Source of the DNA: Larimichthys crocea
Taxonomy: Eukaryota > Chordata > Actinopteri > Sciaenidae
Length of the DNA: 64,000 nt
Assembly: GCF_000972845.2 (NCBI RefSeq)
Contig: NC_040018.1
Location: 12,125,157 to 12,189,156 of the forward strand
Direction: 5' to 3'
The position numbers were made by a program, and so were the translations under genes. The notes beneath the pieces were generated by a model that saw only the letters and a program-made list of their open reading frames with translations, searched no databases and was not told where the DNA came from. Of this stretch, positions 49,361 through 62,014 are shown in pieces (within the stretch, counting starts at the first letter, position 1; every line of letters begins with the position of its first letter).

Positions 49361-51229
49361 ATTCTCAATAAATTTTCACCATTGCTATTAGACTCCCGTG
49401 CATGGTAGGGTACAAGTGCAGGTCCATCTAAGCAGAAGAAGCACTGCTGTGAGAATGATCTTGGTGTGCCTGTTAAGCATTATATGAAAATGTAATGAAA
49501 CTGAGCATGAGCAAAGACTACCTCTAGATTCTTTTGCATACAGCCATCATTGTACACAACCTTACACGAATCAGTAAAATGGCTAAATAAAACTGAGGCA
49601 GTCCACCAGATTAAGACTCTAAGCACTTAAACTTTTACGATATGTGGGGAAATTCAAAATTCAAGGCCTCCTTTCTCATCTTGCTGCACAATTACACTGT
49701 TGCTGGACTTACTCTTCACTACCAGTGCTGTCTCAACTTGCACCAGTTTAAAGAAGTCAAACTTTTGTCAAAAGTAAAGCCGTTAGACTAAATAAAAGCA
49801 CTTTAGAAAGCACTTTACTATCTGATTAAATGGAGGAATATAGGAGTTACTTGCAGATCTATTATTATCCTAAATACTGACATTTGAGTTTATCTTTAAA
49901 TTAGACTCAGATTATGCTCAATGTGTTACTTCCTTGTTAAACTGAAGGGAACATGCTGTTGATCTGCAAGAATGTCCCTTACCCACCGGACAATTTCCAT
50001 CTAAATCAATGTGGTTTGATGTTAGCTAGTCTTTTTTCCTTGGCTACCATGATGTCTAATGGATGGGTCTTGTAAACTCAGCCCTTTAACTGAATCCTGT
50101 CCGTCTGAACTGTGGCAGACATCTTTTTCACTGGACGTTGTGGGATCAGATCCTCTGTACAATCAAAAAGGAGACAGACCAACAGACGTACAGATAGAGA
50201 GGAGTGGCGGGAAATAGAAATAACAAGATCTACATCCACCCTCCAGGGAATGAACCATTTAACTGTGTCAGTCACTCTCCCTTTTCTTATCCTGCATCCC
50301 CTTGTCCTCCACACTCTCTCTGCAAATGAGTGGCCTTTCAGATCTTATCTGTTGTGAAATACACAAAGTCTGTCTGAAAACAGGAGACTTAAGTCATGTT
50401 TATTTTTACATTAATTTTAGTGTCACAAAATTTTAATTCATTGACTCTATGGATTTGCTTAATTATTCAGATGGGTTTATTTTTACAACAAAGAATATGA
50501 AAACCTACTATGCACCTTAGATAAATTGAAAGGAATGTAGCTCCATTTACATAATATAATTAAAATACATTGCATCACTTAGACATTATCTACTGTACAT
50601 TATTAATCATCAGACTATGATTGGATAATGATTTATACTGTATTCAAACATATCTGTGAATTTAGACTGAAAACCAAGCTGTATTCTGCACACAGAGTGT
50701 TCTGGTGTCACTTCGTTGTCTTAAAGATTTGACAGTATGGCTGCTCAGCTACTAATGACCATGTGACGAGTGGTGATTTGGGATTTTCTCCATTCCTCCA
50801 GTCCAACACTAATGCAAGCTTTGCTTACTGTGTGCAAATGAACCGGTATTTAAAATACCATTGCTTTTACAACTAGGCTGGACGTGTAAATCAACCCTCT
50901 TCTCCGTGAATGTCCTCACAGACCCAGCTGGGCTCTCTTACTGTATATCTTCCACTCCAGATTCTGCACTGCAGCTGACCTACGCATACTGACATCTTAA
51001 TTAAATCTTTAGCATCCTGTTAAAGCTTTTTAGTGGGGCAGAGACATATGGGGTTTGTCTGCAGTCAAGAAGGTCATATATATCCTGTTATAAGCAGCTG
51101 AATGGCAAAAAGCATATTGTGTCCATTTTTTGTGAGCTTTGCTAAATGCCCCCCTGAAGTAAATGCTCAGATCCGTCTGAATTCTCAAATCGGAGCTTTT
51201 CTCTGCCCCTCCTTTATGCTGTCTCTATG

Positions 51230-51420
51230 ATGGCATAATGGTTAATTCATCCCAAACCTCACAAGCAAGCCCCCTGCAATGCTTCTGACAGCTGAGAAAT
51301 GTCATTACAGGCCATAATGAAGAATGAAATCAGTTATACCATCGCCACACGTCCAAAATTTAATTAGCACCTCTGAAGGTCAGCTCAAATGGCTTCCTCG
51401 TGATGTTTTCATGTGAGCAC
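51230..51420. promoter_or_regulatory. candidate regulatory element
   Basis: GGTTAATTCATCC near 51240, CATTACAGGCCATAATGA near 51303 and TTTAATTAGCACC near 51359 lie in unique, repeat-free DNA. These are homeodomain-type words. Support is weak in AT-rich DNA. Confidence 0.18.
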
Positions 51421-53060
51421 AATGTTTGGTTGGAAATTTATTTTCCACTTTGATTTTGAGGAATAGAGCAAAACAAAAGAAGAGTTGTCCCTGTGGAAAA
51501 AAAAAAAACATATGGAAAAGGATATAATTTTTATTTTTTTCTGTGTTCAGTGTGAACTGTGTAACTTATGAATGCCCATCAACAAGCAGTGACTTAACAA
51601 AGGCGACTGATAAGACATTGAGATTGAAATGAGGTGTGGAGAAAAGCCAATAAATGCCATACCTTCACACAATGTACAATTAGAGCTCGTACTCTGGAGT
51701 GAGACACAGCCTAAGTGTTGCATCAATTTGCAGATCATTTAGTCTTTTCACATGCATTCGGCCTCTGATATAACAGCAGGAATCAAAGCTGGATGAAGAT
51801 GAAAATAGAGCATGACAGGAAAAAAAAAGTCATGCAAATGACTTTTGTTATTGCACTGTGATTTTTATTTGAATTGTAAGTGATCATTCTGCCTTTTAGT
51901 TACAGCTGTCAGCCCTCATTAATGTGCATTATAAATTGCATCAAAGTGCATAAGGCTGTGTGTGATTAATTTATACAGCTCTTTACGTAGGAGGAAACTG
52001 TGCAGGTGCTGAGGAGTCTAATGACTTGGTTTGGGTGGCACAGCTACCCGGAGTCCTCACTCCCAACACAGTATGTCGTGTGTCAGTTCTGGCATGTGTC
52101 TGTCACACTACCACTGGCTCAAAGGACCTGAGGACGAAGATTACACGCTCATGCCCATCAGCTAACACAGTGGCCAAAACAACTCGCAAAATCCCCCCTT
52201 TTCCATAATGACAATCAGTTATGCCCCAATTAGATTCAATAAGTGATTTTAACCTCATGTCATTTCCAATCAACATATGTAGCCACAATGAGGACGATGT
52301 ATTTAAGCTGGAAAATGGTCTTTTATCACATCCTAAGTACAAATTATGGTTGGGAAATTGGGCAATGGTTCTTTTGTGCATAGGAGGATAGCGGACGGAT
52401 GTAATCCAGTCGTGCCCATTATAAATTCCAGCAGAGGGCACACTTCTAATTTTTTATTTGTTCTGTAGAGTTAACCGTCTTAATATTTGAATTTCTTGAT
52501 TGTTTAAAGTATGTATATTAGTAAGAAGTCAACAAAATACTGCTACTAGTGGTCAAAAAGCCTAGGTTGCCTTAGATTTATAGCTTAGGAGCAAAGCAAA
52601 AGTGCTGGCCAATTATCAATATAAATTTTGCCTCAGAATCCCAGTATCTGTTTGAGTATAATAGATATTGTTGCTAACTCTGTCCAAAATCAAATAAATC
52701 TATTTGAGGGCTTGAACCTGAAGAGCCCGTCTATAATATCTAATGCTTTAAAAAGTTTACGTGATAATTCACAGATTCCCGCCTTTAACCTCTCTTTGCT
52801 TGATCCAGCACCAAAATCCAAAAATAGTTGCACCACATGAAAAAGGTGTATCTTTGCTGACAGTGGGTCTAGACAGGATCTAATGAAAGAAAAAGGTCAT
52901 TAAAAATAACCTCTCATATCTGTGTTGTACACATCACCAACGTCTGTCCCAAATATGTGTCTTTCCATAAGGATGGAATATGCTGACTAACTCAGCCCTT
53001 CTCTTCCTACCGAGACCTCACATGAAGCACATTTTGACATTGTTTACCCCAATGTTGAAA

Positions 53061-53062
<2 letters not shown>

Positions 53063-53106
<44 letters not shown>

Positions 53107-53110
53107 CTCT
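53063..53110. repeat. (CA)n(CT)n microsatellite
   Basis: About 20 perfect CA units followed by a short CT run. Confidence 0.96.
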
Positions 53111-53660
53111 TATTGTCTCCTGCCAGCCTCGTCAGATAAGTGCCACTCTATTTCAACCAAAATTTTTGACATTTAGGCAGGGAGGAAAACAAAGGGATGA
53201 TTTTTAACAGGTCTTTGTCATTGTCAGAGGAGAAGAAACGGATTAGCACTGAGATGCTACTTTGAAGCCCTGGAAATTTGTGATGAAAAATTTAAGCTAC
53301 AAGCGAGCAGGATGGGAGAGGTCTGAGGGGGGGTTAAGCACAACTATTCATTTGACTCTGCATATATTAGGGTCTGTATTTCAAAGGTTGTGCTGTGTGT
53401 TTTTGTAATTTTGGCTTTAATAAATATTTTTGCTTTGATATACTGATTGTCCTTTGGCAGGCCTGCATGAGGGTAGAAGGGAGGGCAAGAGAGAACAAGC
53501 AGCCTCCTGGCTCTAATGAGAAGGTCATAGCTCTCTAATTATCATAGGCAGCCCAGTAGCATCCTTCAAAAGACCCCAGGAAGGCACCAGTTTCAGACAA
53601 TACTTTGAGACAACTATCTATCAGTCACACATGCAAGCCATCAAAGAAAATTACTTCAGA

Positions 53661-53682
53661 AATATATATATATATATATATA
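53661..53682. repeat. (AT)n microsatellite
   Basis: About ten TA units. Confidence 0.93.
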
Positions 53683-53707
53683 CCATTAACTATATGCATC
53701 TTTACCC

Positions 53708-53746
53708 CACACAGCGCAGATCTCACACAGCGCAGATCTCACACAG
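53708..53746 (+). repeat. 16-bp tandem repeat, 2.4 copies
   Basis: The unit CACACAGCGCAGATCT occurs perfectly at 53708-53723 and 53724-53739, with a partial third copy (CACACAG) to 53746. It lies 25 bp after the AT microsatellite. Confidence 0.92.
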
Positions 53747-56539
53747 ATACACAGATTTAACTAACAACAACTAACTGGCTATTTATTTGTAATTAGATAA
53801 AAAGGTGCATGCCCTTACACTCACATACAAATGATGCATGCAAGCTTAGCTCAGATTTATAGGTTAAAAGGACCAGGCTTTTATAAGACTTAAGATTTAA
53901 GTATAAATTATAACGAAAGATCAGATATTTCAGTTTCATATATTGCTTTCTGTCTTCATGTATTTATTTATTTATTGTTACAAGGTAAAATTAAGCAGTG
54001 CAAAAAACTACTGAGATGCTTCACTAAGTCCTTTTGGTGACACTGCAGTACCTGGTTGACTAGTGCCTCAGTTATGTGAACCAATGTGAGCTAAATAGTA
54101 GGTAGCATTAGATGAAGCTCTGGGATTTGCTAGGTCTTAAGGTGCTAAAACATTAACACAGTCCAAAACTATCTAAATTGAAAACCAGTATAAATTTGGA
54201 TTATACTCAAAAGGTTAATCTCTGTGCCACAACAAATTGGAAGAAAGATAATTTTCTCAATCATCAAAAGCATTTCTGAATGAAAGCCATAACATCCATA
54301 ATTAGCACCTTTAAATGAACCAGGTTTAAGGCAATCTGTGTAAAAATGACCTAACCATCATCAAATGTGACAAACAATCATATTTGAGCTGCTGATGGAA
54401 ACTATTCAAAAAACAAGCACAGATTTAGATTTAAAAATGGTTTGTATATGAACTGAATATGGAACTTTAATGGAGCTATTATTTTAATATGTACAGTATG
54501 TCTTGCTTTAATATTATGCAATTATAAATACAGACAAAAGATAAACTCACCTGTTCTATCTTTTTCAAAAATATGAGACACTGTACCGCCTTGAACACTT
54601 GTGCGACAGCTGAAAGATACTAATTACCATTCATATATTAAGTGAAACAGGCATGAAAAATAGAATGCGAGATTGATTATTAATGACGTGTTTGACACTT
54701 CAAACAAAAAAAAAAAACCTACTTAAAGTGCTCGGAGCTGAAAAGAAAAGAGACAATTATTCTGCTGTTTTGACTGATTTGTCAGAAAGATGGGTGTTCC
54801 CAGTGTCCCTCATACAAAAGTATAACAAATGGAAAAAAGAAGCAGAAAATGAATAGCATATGGATCGGATCTCAACTATCCAGTGGCTCCCCAGCGAACT
54901 GTCTGTGAATTAATCGAATTAAGAAACCCACAGGATGACTCATCTTCCATAGTTCGTGGCACTGTCAAGTCTTGAAAAACAAGATTTGCAGACTTTTGAA
55001 AATTTGGAAGACACAGGCAATTGATTAGAAAATAACAAAAAGAGGGAGTAAACAAGTTAAATTGTATACAGATCATGAGTAAAGGAAAACTGGATTTGAG
55101 AAAAGTAGTATTTAGGTAACCATTAGTGATTGTTGAATTGCCGACCGAGTCAAAGTTGAAATATATCCATTGGTGAGTTTGAGAAGTAACATTTTTGAGG
55201 ATGTTTTACCAAACTCAAACACAACCTTATTTCTTGTATCTTTGCGGACAGCAGGAGAGCTTCCATTTGGCATGTTTTGGATTACACAAGAGACCATTTT
55301 CAATTTTCTTGCCATTTCAGAATAAAAACTTACAACCCATGGCTCAGAAGTACAATAATAATGTAAGACATCTCCATCAATTTTCCACTCTACTTCAGTT
55401 TGCTTTAACAAGTCCTCATGGAGAGCACAGTACAGTCGGGAGATAAAAAAGCTTCTTTTCTTCCCCTGCTTCTGCCTCACTTCTCCTCCTGCCTTATCAA
55501 TCGACCGCCCATCCTGTGTGCTTGCGACCTCTAATGGATTTCACATGACAACAGGCCTGGCTCAGACAAGAGCCTAGGCCCTCTCTAACTTGACAACCAT
55601 TAGCCCATGAGAGCGGAGGAGGGGGAGAGGGGTCTCTTGGTGTCCTGTAACTGATGTGTCGTGCACTGAGCCATCTCCCTCGGGTCAGGCACGGATGTAT
55701 CCACTCTGACAAGCGTCTCGCTCCTTTCTCTGTGTCCCGACGAGCCTATTATCATGAGGTCCTGTGAATGTTGTGCATTCTGGGAAGTGGCACATAAAAG
55801 AATGATCAGGCAAAGCTTTCAGACAGAAGTCGTTCGCACAGGCATGCTCTTTGTTGAACAAAATGGAAATGCACCAACCAGAGGTGCACCTGTTGAGCGT
55901 CCTTGCGGAGACACAAGCACTCACACTTGGCATTATGTGCCTTATTATTTATATGGGACTGTCAGCTAATAATGCATGGCTCTCTCTCTGGAGCACTTTC
56001 TGCCATCTTTGAAAGTCATGGCAAGAGGCACCCATAGTTTCTGAGACATCAGGGCTCCTCTCACCAGGGTGTTGTCTGAAGAAGTCATTCCCACTTCCAC
56101 TGATATAATGCATCTGTGCTGCCGTGAGCAGAGAGCAGTCTTCTATTTCTCCGTTCACTGATTTACTACTTCTTCTGTCTTCTCCTCTATTCTGCTTAGT
56201 GCATCAGCCTATATGTTTCTGTTGAGCTGATGATTTTAGGATCTGGTAAATGAGATCAGTAAAAGTCATTTCTCTCACAGCTCGCTTAGCTAAAATAAAA
56301 AAAAAAATGTGAATACAAGCGTCAGGCATTCTCTTATTAACACAGGTAAGGAACCACATCACGTATCACAGCAGCACTAGCTCATCTTATTCTTAACTTT
56401 GCAAAAATGCAGAGGAAAAAAAAGTCACTATGTGCCAATGCTTCAGTGTACCGACTGCTAATAGCTGTAAGCACTGAGATTGGCCTGAAAGGTTTAAGAG
56501 CATTGTTCGCTTATCATGTGATAGGGACATTTTTTATGC

Positions 56540-56770
56540 AAGAGCGAGCCCTGATTAGAGGGTGAGTTTTAATGACAACTAATTAGCCAACCTCTTTAGC
56601 CTTGGCGTAATGATCAAACGAGCTGTCATCTGGTACCTGATACAATGATCCTCTCACTCTTGATATGATATTTTATTCCTCTGCAATTATGCAGCCCCCA
56701 CTGCACCACATGTGTTTATTGCCTCAAGCACACATGTCAAATTAAAGAGCAGCTTATGCACCTGATATTC
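56540..56770. promoter_or_regulatory. candidate regulatory element
   Basis: CTGATTAGAGG near 56551, CTAATTAGCC from 56579, GTAATGATCAAACG near 56607, CAATTATGCAG near 56683 and TCAATTATTGC near 56768 lie in unique DNA. The homeodomain-type word density is high for this window. Function is not shown. Confidence 0.2.
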
Positions 56771-58284
56771 AATTATTGCTTGCTGCACCACCATGCACAA
56801 TGGGAAAATGTCAAAGCCAGCAATCTACAGTACTTCAAGCAGCAATCGGTACGCTGCGATCACCGAGCACTCATGCATATACACAGACACACAGATAGGA
56901 ATTTGAATATTGAATATGAATGGGAACATTTTCCAGCTTGTCTATGCTCAGTTGACTTTTTATACTTCCCTTTGTCGCTGTAAAGGGGATTTGGCGGATG
57001 ACAGTATTGCCTACCAGCAGGAAGAGCTTAAAGTTAATGTTTGCTTACAATCTTTAAAAATAAAAAATAAAAAAAAAACATCACAACAAAACCTCTTAAA
57101 ATATATTGTAAAAATAGATAATTATTATATGATATTTAGCTAAGTAAATGCATTCATTTCACACAGCTGCTACATTTTTCACTGACTTTCAGCTCGCTTT
57201 CAGAATATTTTCAAAAAGCCACAAGAATAAGGGAAACTGGATAGTCACTCTGCTCAAAATGATCAAACATCCAGGGGTTCTTGATAAATTTGTGCTAAAG
57301 AAAGCGTAGGAGCACTTAATTTATGTATTTAAGTTGAATTGAGAGCAGAGACATGAACATATTTTGAGCAGAATGAGAATGTCTGAGCATGACTCCATGT
57401 GTTTATAATGAATGCCGTTGTGGCTATAAAGACTGCATTTCTATGGGTAATTGAATTATTTCACAAACCATGAAAGTTTAATTATTCTTGAACTAGTCTT
57501 TGAGATAATTTCTAGGTCTTTGTCTTCTCTGCAGTCCCTTGACAAATTTATAGCTATACAAAATGTGATTCTGATTATTCTTCTGCAGCTAACCCAGTGT
57601 TTACCCCATCTTTTATGAACTGAAATAGCTCCTTTTTAATTGACTTATTCTTCCCATTTATTCAAACACGATGCTGTGGTCATGCTCTAAGTGTTTAATT
57701 CTTTCCGTTTCCTTCCTCTAAAGAGCCAAGTGCTGCTCTATTGATGTTAAAATGTGTTGGTCTCCTAATTATACACTTCTTGAAAACAGATTGTCATCTT
57801 GGCAGTGTTTAACTTCATATTTTCTGGCTTACTTCATTTTTTTGTTTTCCTTTGTGCACATCTAGAATCATGTTGTGTGTCTCAGAATGATCCGGTCGCA
57901 CTGTTAGAAAACAAGAGGGAAATGGATAGGCAGTATGCACAATATTTCTAGAAAAAGTTTGAATCCACTGCAGTTTGATCCATTTTACATTTGCTTACTT
58001 CGCTATTAAAATACTGCATACTTTTCATTTAGCTTCCCAATGACTGCCATTGACATATGTTTATATGTGGAAGGGAAAGCAGGATTTGACTGTTTTATGG
58101 ACTGTGTTGTTTATGAATGCAGTTGATTAAAATATTAATTGCTCCAGCTCTTATAAATTAGTGAGGTGACATCGCTGGAATGATTGACTTAAACGCCACC
58201 TCATGTGTACATGCCACATGTAATAAATCAGAGACCAGCACTGAAAAATGAAATAGGTCCATGTTCAGGTCCTGCCTTGTAAAG

Positions 58285-58300
58285 TTTTTTTTTTTTTTTT
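58285..58300. repeat. poly(T) tract, 16 T
   Basis: An uninterrupted T-run. It could be a minus-strand poly(A) tail, but no retroposon body is recognised to its right. Confidence 0.9.
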
Positions 58301-58800
58301 GATTTACTGTATCTGCCACCTCAACTTCTTTTACATTTCAGCTACAGTTGAGGGAGGGTGTGTACGAAGGGAACAGCAGAGAAGAGCCTTTGATTTTGGT
58401 GAGAAAATCAAAGTGTGCATTTTAAACACCTGCAGCATTGAGCCGGTCAGGAATAGATAGCCAGGTTCTGTGACAGTTGTCATTCTGCTGCTGTAATGAC
58501 ATGTACATCGAGAGTCTGAGTGGTTACATGACAGACCAGCACAGCCCTGCAGTGGGAGGCATCACTTAACACAGGAGTACACACCACCCTGACTGGGAGC
58601 CTGCTGGCTGCTCTCCCTGGTCCCTGGTGGATGGTGTGTTAACTTACCACCTGCTCTGCTGTATGGTTTGTGACAAATGTTGATAGATGTTACAAGTTTA
58701 AAGAGATAATTGATTGTTTAGGCCAGGGAATCCCCATATGTAGGCTTCATTTGCAGGCGGCCTGTTTTTCATTTGCCAATTTGCCAATAATTTATTGTAT

Positions 58801-58826
58801 GTGTGTGTGTGTATGAGTGTGTGTGT
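58801..58826. repeat. imperfect (GT)n microsatellite
   Basis: A GT run with ATGA interruptions. Confidence 0.85.
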
Positions 58827-59697
58827 TCTTGAAGGTGTGCATTCATAACAGATTTGCTTCACAGAAGGCCTGTGTCTTTAACCTTAAGACTAATATGAAT
58901 TATTTTTCTTAAGTATTCACAAGTCTCAACTAATCCGAAATAGCTGGACCTACTTTCAGGAGCATTACACAGTATAACACAAGCTCTAGATTTTCAAAAA
59001 AATTGACATAAGAAATAGCTCGAGTTTTTGCTCAGTCAGAGTAAAAGTGTGAGCTGTTATCGTTTCATTGAAAACCTTAGACCACAAAGAGATGACTGTG
59101 CTGTTTGTGGAATCCTCTTACACCCTGCAAGTCGGTAATTACTCTTTTACAAACATGCTGTGTGTATATAAAAGCTTTAACAGGGAGGAACCATGTGGTC
59201 AACCAAAAGCCCCTCTATAGGAGAGCAGTGTTGCAGTGAGCACCTGTTCAGTAGATGCAGGGAAGGAATGTAGACTGGGGAAGTTTCTTTCAGGGTGCCC
59301 CAGATGCCAGTATAACACAGATGTTGTAGTGTTGCTCCAAAACCACAATCACAACATATGGTAATTGCTGCAGAATTATTTTCTGGCCAGCTCTCTAACT
59401 AGGGGCTGATAAAATGGAGAAGTCAGCTACCGATGCTCTGCGGAATGAACACCTGCCAAATCTAACTACATGAGATGTCAGTCCTGTGAATGAAGGGCCA
59501 CCAGGTAAAGCCATTAGGGCTCGTGATGGCCACAGCAATCTGAGAGGCCATGGGTGAATGAATCCACAGATGTTTCTCTCAACATTCTTCAGAGTTGATT
59601 GTTTGTGATCCTTCGTATGCTTGACCTGAATATCCACCTGAGCCTGTTGGTGCGGCGGGGATTTTTAATAAACTGGTACGTGAGATGAAAAACTACC

Positions 59698-59783
59698 TGT
59701 GGGATGGGATTACTTTATCCAAAATAATTGAACAGAATTGTGTGGGATGGGATTACTTTATCCAAAATAATTGAACAGAATTG
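59698..59783 (+). repeat. perfect 43-bp tandem duplication
   Basis: The unit TGTGGGATGGGATTACTTTA followed by TCCAAAATAATTGAACAGAA and TTG is present at 59698-59740 and, without any mismatch, at 59741-59783. The lack of divergence implies a recent event or an assembly artefact. The sequence immediately outside differs (CCTG before, TTTTAAGG after). Confidence 0.97.
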
Positions 59784-61105
59784 TTTTAAGGTGGTTTCTA
59801 TTAACACTGGGGTACAGATTTTCTACATGTATTGTAGTGAGTGGGAAATGAGTTAGCAGTGATTGACGGCCAATTATGTTTCAGTTTTAATTCTAGATCT
59901 TCGAGCAAAACAAATCATTTATACAGTGTATGATTCCTAATTATGCTAATTTCCAGTTCAATTCAATTTAATCTGCACACGAATTTCACTTTGATAGACA
60001 ATACGAGTACGGACCGAACAGATATGAAGCTCTCTGTCTGGCCTTTGCATCTCCAAAAGTTTTCAGGTGTGCTTATTTGCAGTTTTGTCAACACAGCTGA
60101 CTAATGATATGATTAACATAAACAGTGCTGTACTTGTATTCGATTGCAGTGCGCAGGAAGTTTAATTAACGGTAAGATTTAAGCAGGATTTTTTTCCCCT
60201 CTTGACCTCAAAGTGAAGATTTTCAGGTGTGAGCGTTAATGTAAAATATATGTCTATTTAATGCTCAGTGGAAGCAGTGTGAGTTCATGAGGTTTTGCTC
60301 CCTTAGCACTGTCACATTTTTTTGTGTCTACCTTGTAGACCAATCTGCTCCAGATGTACTGTGAGCACATGTTGAAAAAATTCTGTAAAACCTCATCGAG
60401 GTGATAATACTCTGCAAAAAGATGAACAAAGTAGGTACACTATTACTGTGCAGATGCTGCCAAAAGCTGACATTCAAAATAAACTTTTGTATGATTATAA
60501 TATATATTTCAAACATTAATCATAAAGAATATACCTCATATATTTCTTAGTATTTATTCCTTATAATGGTGCCAATAAATCTGGACAAGATCGGCAGTTA
60601 CCTACCAGGAATTTTTATGTGTAATATACTAGTGGAAATTGAATTTTTAAACCAAGTGTTGCCATCATAGAAATTTCCTTTCTAGACATGCCAAGGCCTA
60701 TATTCCCTATGCTCTCTCATCGCAAACAAAATGTTGCCTCCCTGTCAAATTGACTCATTTCCCAGTGTTGTTGAGGCACATCTAAAACATAGTTAGGGTT
60801 TTGTGAAGCATTCAGCAATATCCAGGAGCAGCATTTTATCTCACTCCAAGGCGTGACTTACCAGTCACCCGGATATTCAATCACTGAGCTTTCTTAATTG
60901 TAAATGTTCAAATGTGGTTGTTTTTCTCTGGCTATTAGCTTTGCAGAGTGTGTGGAATGTGTTTCTGTTTCAGCACAGTTGAATTCAGCCATTATTCATC
61001 CATAGCCCAGAACCAGCCGATGGGGTTGGTTAGAAAATGAGCCCTGTTCTCCGTTTCTCAAGTGAGTGTTTTTAGTCTAGGGTAAACACACATGCACACA
61101 CATAC

Positions 61106-61107
<2 letters not shown>

Positions 61108-61149
<42 letters not shown>
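61108..61149. repeat. (CA)n microsatellite
   Basis: About 20 perfect CA units, preceded by an imperfect CA-rich lead (ACACACATGCACACACATAC). Confidence 0.96.
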
Positions 61150-61151
<2 letters not shown>

Positions 61152-61911
61152 CAGAGCTATCGGAGGAACGCATTAGAATTCAGACATGTTCTCTTCTGAG
61201 TTTTTGGCTCCACCATCTGGTCTTCGCCGACACGGTCTCAACACAAACTAGTGCACTCGTCATGAAAAACATTATGTCTTATGCATCACATAAAAGTCAA
61301 GCAGTTAAAATATTCGCCAAATTACACCTTTGCAGGCTTTTATTTAGCTTATAGAAACTAAATAAATAACTAATTCAGCTTTCATTTTAATGATTAATAA
61401 ACTGTTAAATGACTAAAACATGGCCTTGTAACATGCAAAACAAGCTCCTTCTGTTGAGACCTTAGATGTAATAACCTGGATGAATATTGATCACAGGCAG
61501 AAGAAAATGCCATGAAAATGTCAATTGCTAAGTTCAACAACTTTGCAGCCAAATCAGGAATTATTCTGGAATGTTGTTTAGACCGGGATCTAATGAGTCT
61601 GGCATAAATAAGAGCATGATGTTTGTTTCTAATTTGCAATGAGGAGAAGAAAAGGAGCAGAGCTGTGGCTTTGCATGGTTGTCTTCAGAAGACTAGGTTT
61701 ATTGATTGGTGGAAATGAGATTGGTGAAGAAAGGTTTTTTGCTCCACGGGGGGTAGACTGGTAAAGGAGGGAGGGTGTCTCACTTAAAAAGATCTCATGT
61801 TATGGCAGCCTTTATTAAGACTCTTCATTTGCTTTTGAAGACAAGCTGGGGGGGATCGGCCCTGGCAGGTTACAAACATGTGGTGTCTCCATTGCTTATT
61901 CTCCTACTGAC

Positions 61912-61944
61912 AACATCCTTTAAAAAAAAAAAAAAAAAGGATGT
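61912..61944. repeat. poly(A) run inside a 9-bp inverted repeat
   Basis: ACATCCTTT at 61913-61921 and AAAGGATGT at 61936-61944 are exact inverse complements enclosing an A-run (61922-61938 overall). It can be drawn as a 9-bp hairpin with a loop of A only. It lies 9 bp before the (GT)n array. Confidence 0.8.
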
Positions 61945-61952
61945 ATATTGTT

Positions 61953-61953
<1 letters not shown>

Positions 61954-62012
<59 letters not shown>
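61954..62012. repeat. (GT)n microsatellite, long
   Basis: An uninterrupted run of about 29 GT units. It creates an artefactual Cys-Val open frame. Confidence 0.97.

Positions 62013-62014
<2 letters not shown>

Larger units (their letters stand above)
44649..53060. other. noncoding stretch, mostly unique
   Basis: No gene is supported. It contains two exon-shaped segments (45.50-45.58 kb, 47.58-47.68 kb), a PBX/MEIS-type word cluster (46.18-46.21 kb), one CA array (48.47 kb), A-runs near 48520-48533 and 48906-48919, a minus-strand G4 motif (49.34 kb) and homeodomain-word-rich DNA around 51.23-51.40 kb. Confidence 0.5.
53111..59697. other. noncoding stretch, mostly unique
   Basis: No gene is supported. 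It contains the AT plus 16-bp tandem block at 53.66-53.75 kb, a GC-richer stretch at 55.50-55.96 kb, homeodomain-word-rich DNA at 56.54-56.77 kb, a T-run at 58285-58300 and an imperfect GT run at 58801. A 122-codon minus-strand open frame at 55112-55480 has no recognisable domain. Confidence 0.5.

Noticed and set aside
53708..53746. Short direct repeats considered as a CRISPR-like array
   Set aside because: The copies are adjacent without spacers and the genome is vertebrate.
55112..55480. 122-codon open frame, minus strand, with an internal GTAAGT
   Set aside because: No protein family recognised; the internal donor would truncate it and no matching acceptor arrangement is evident.
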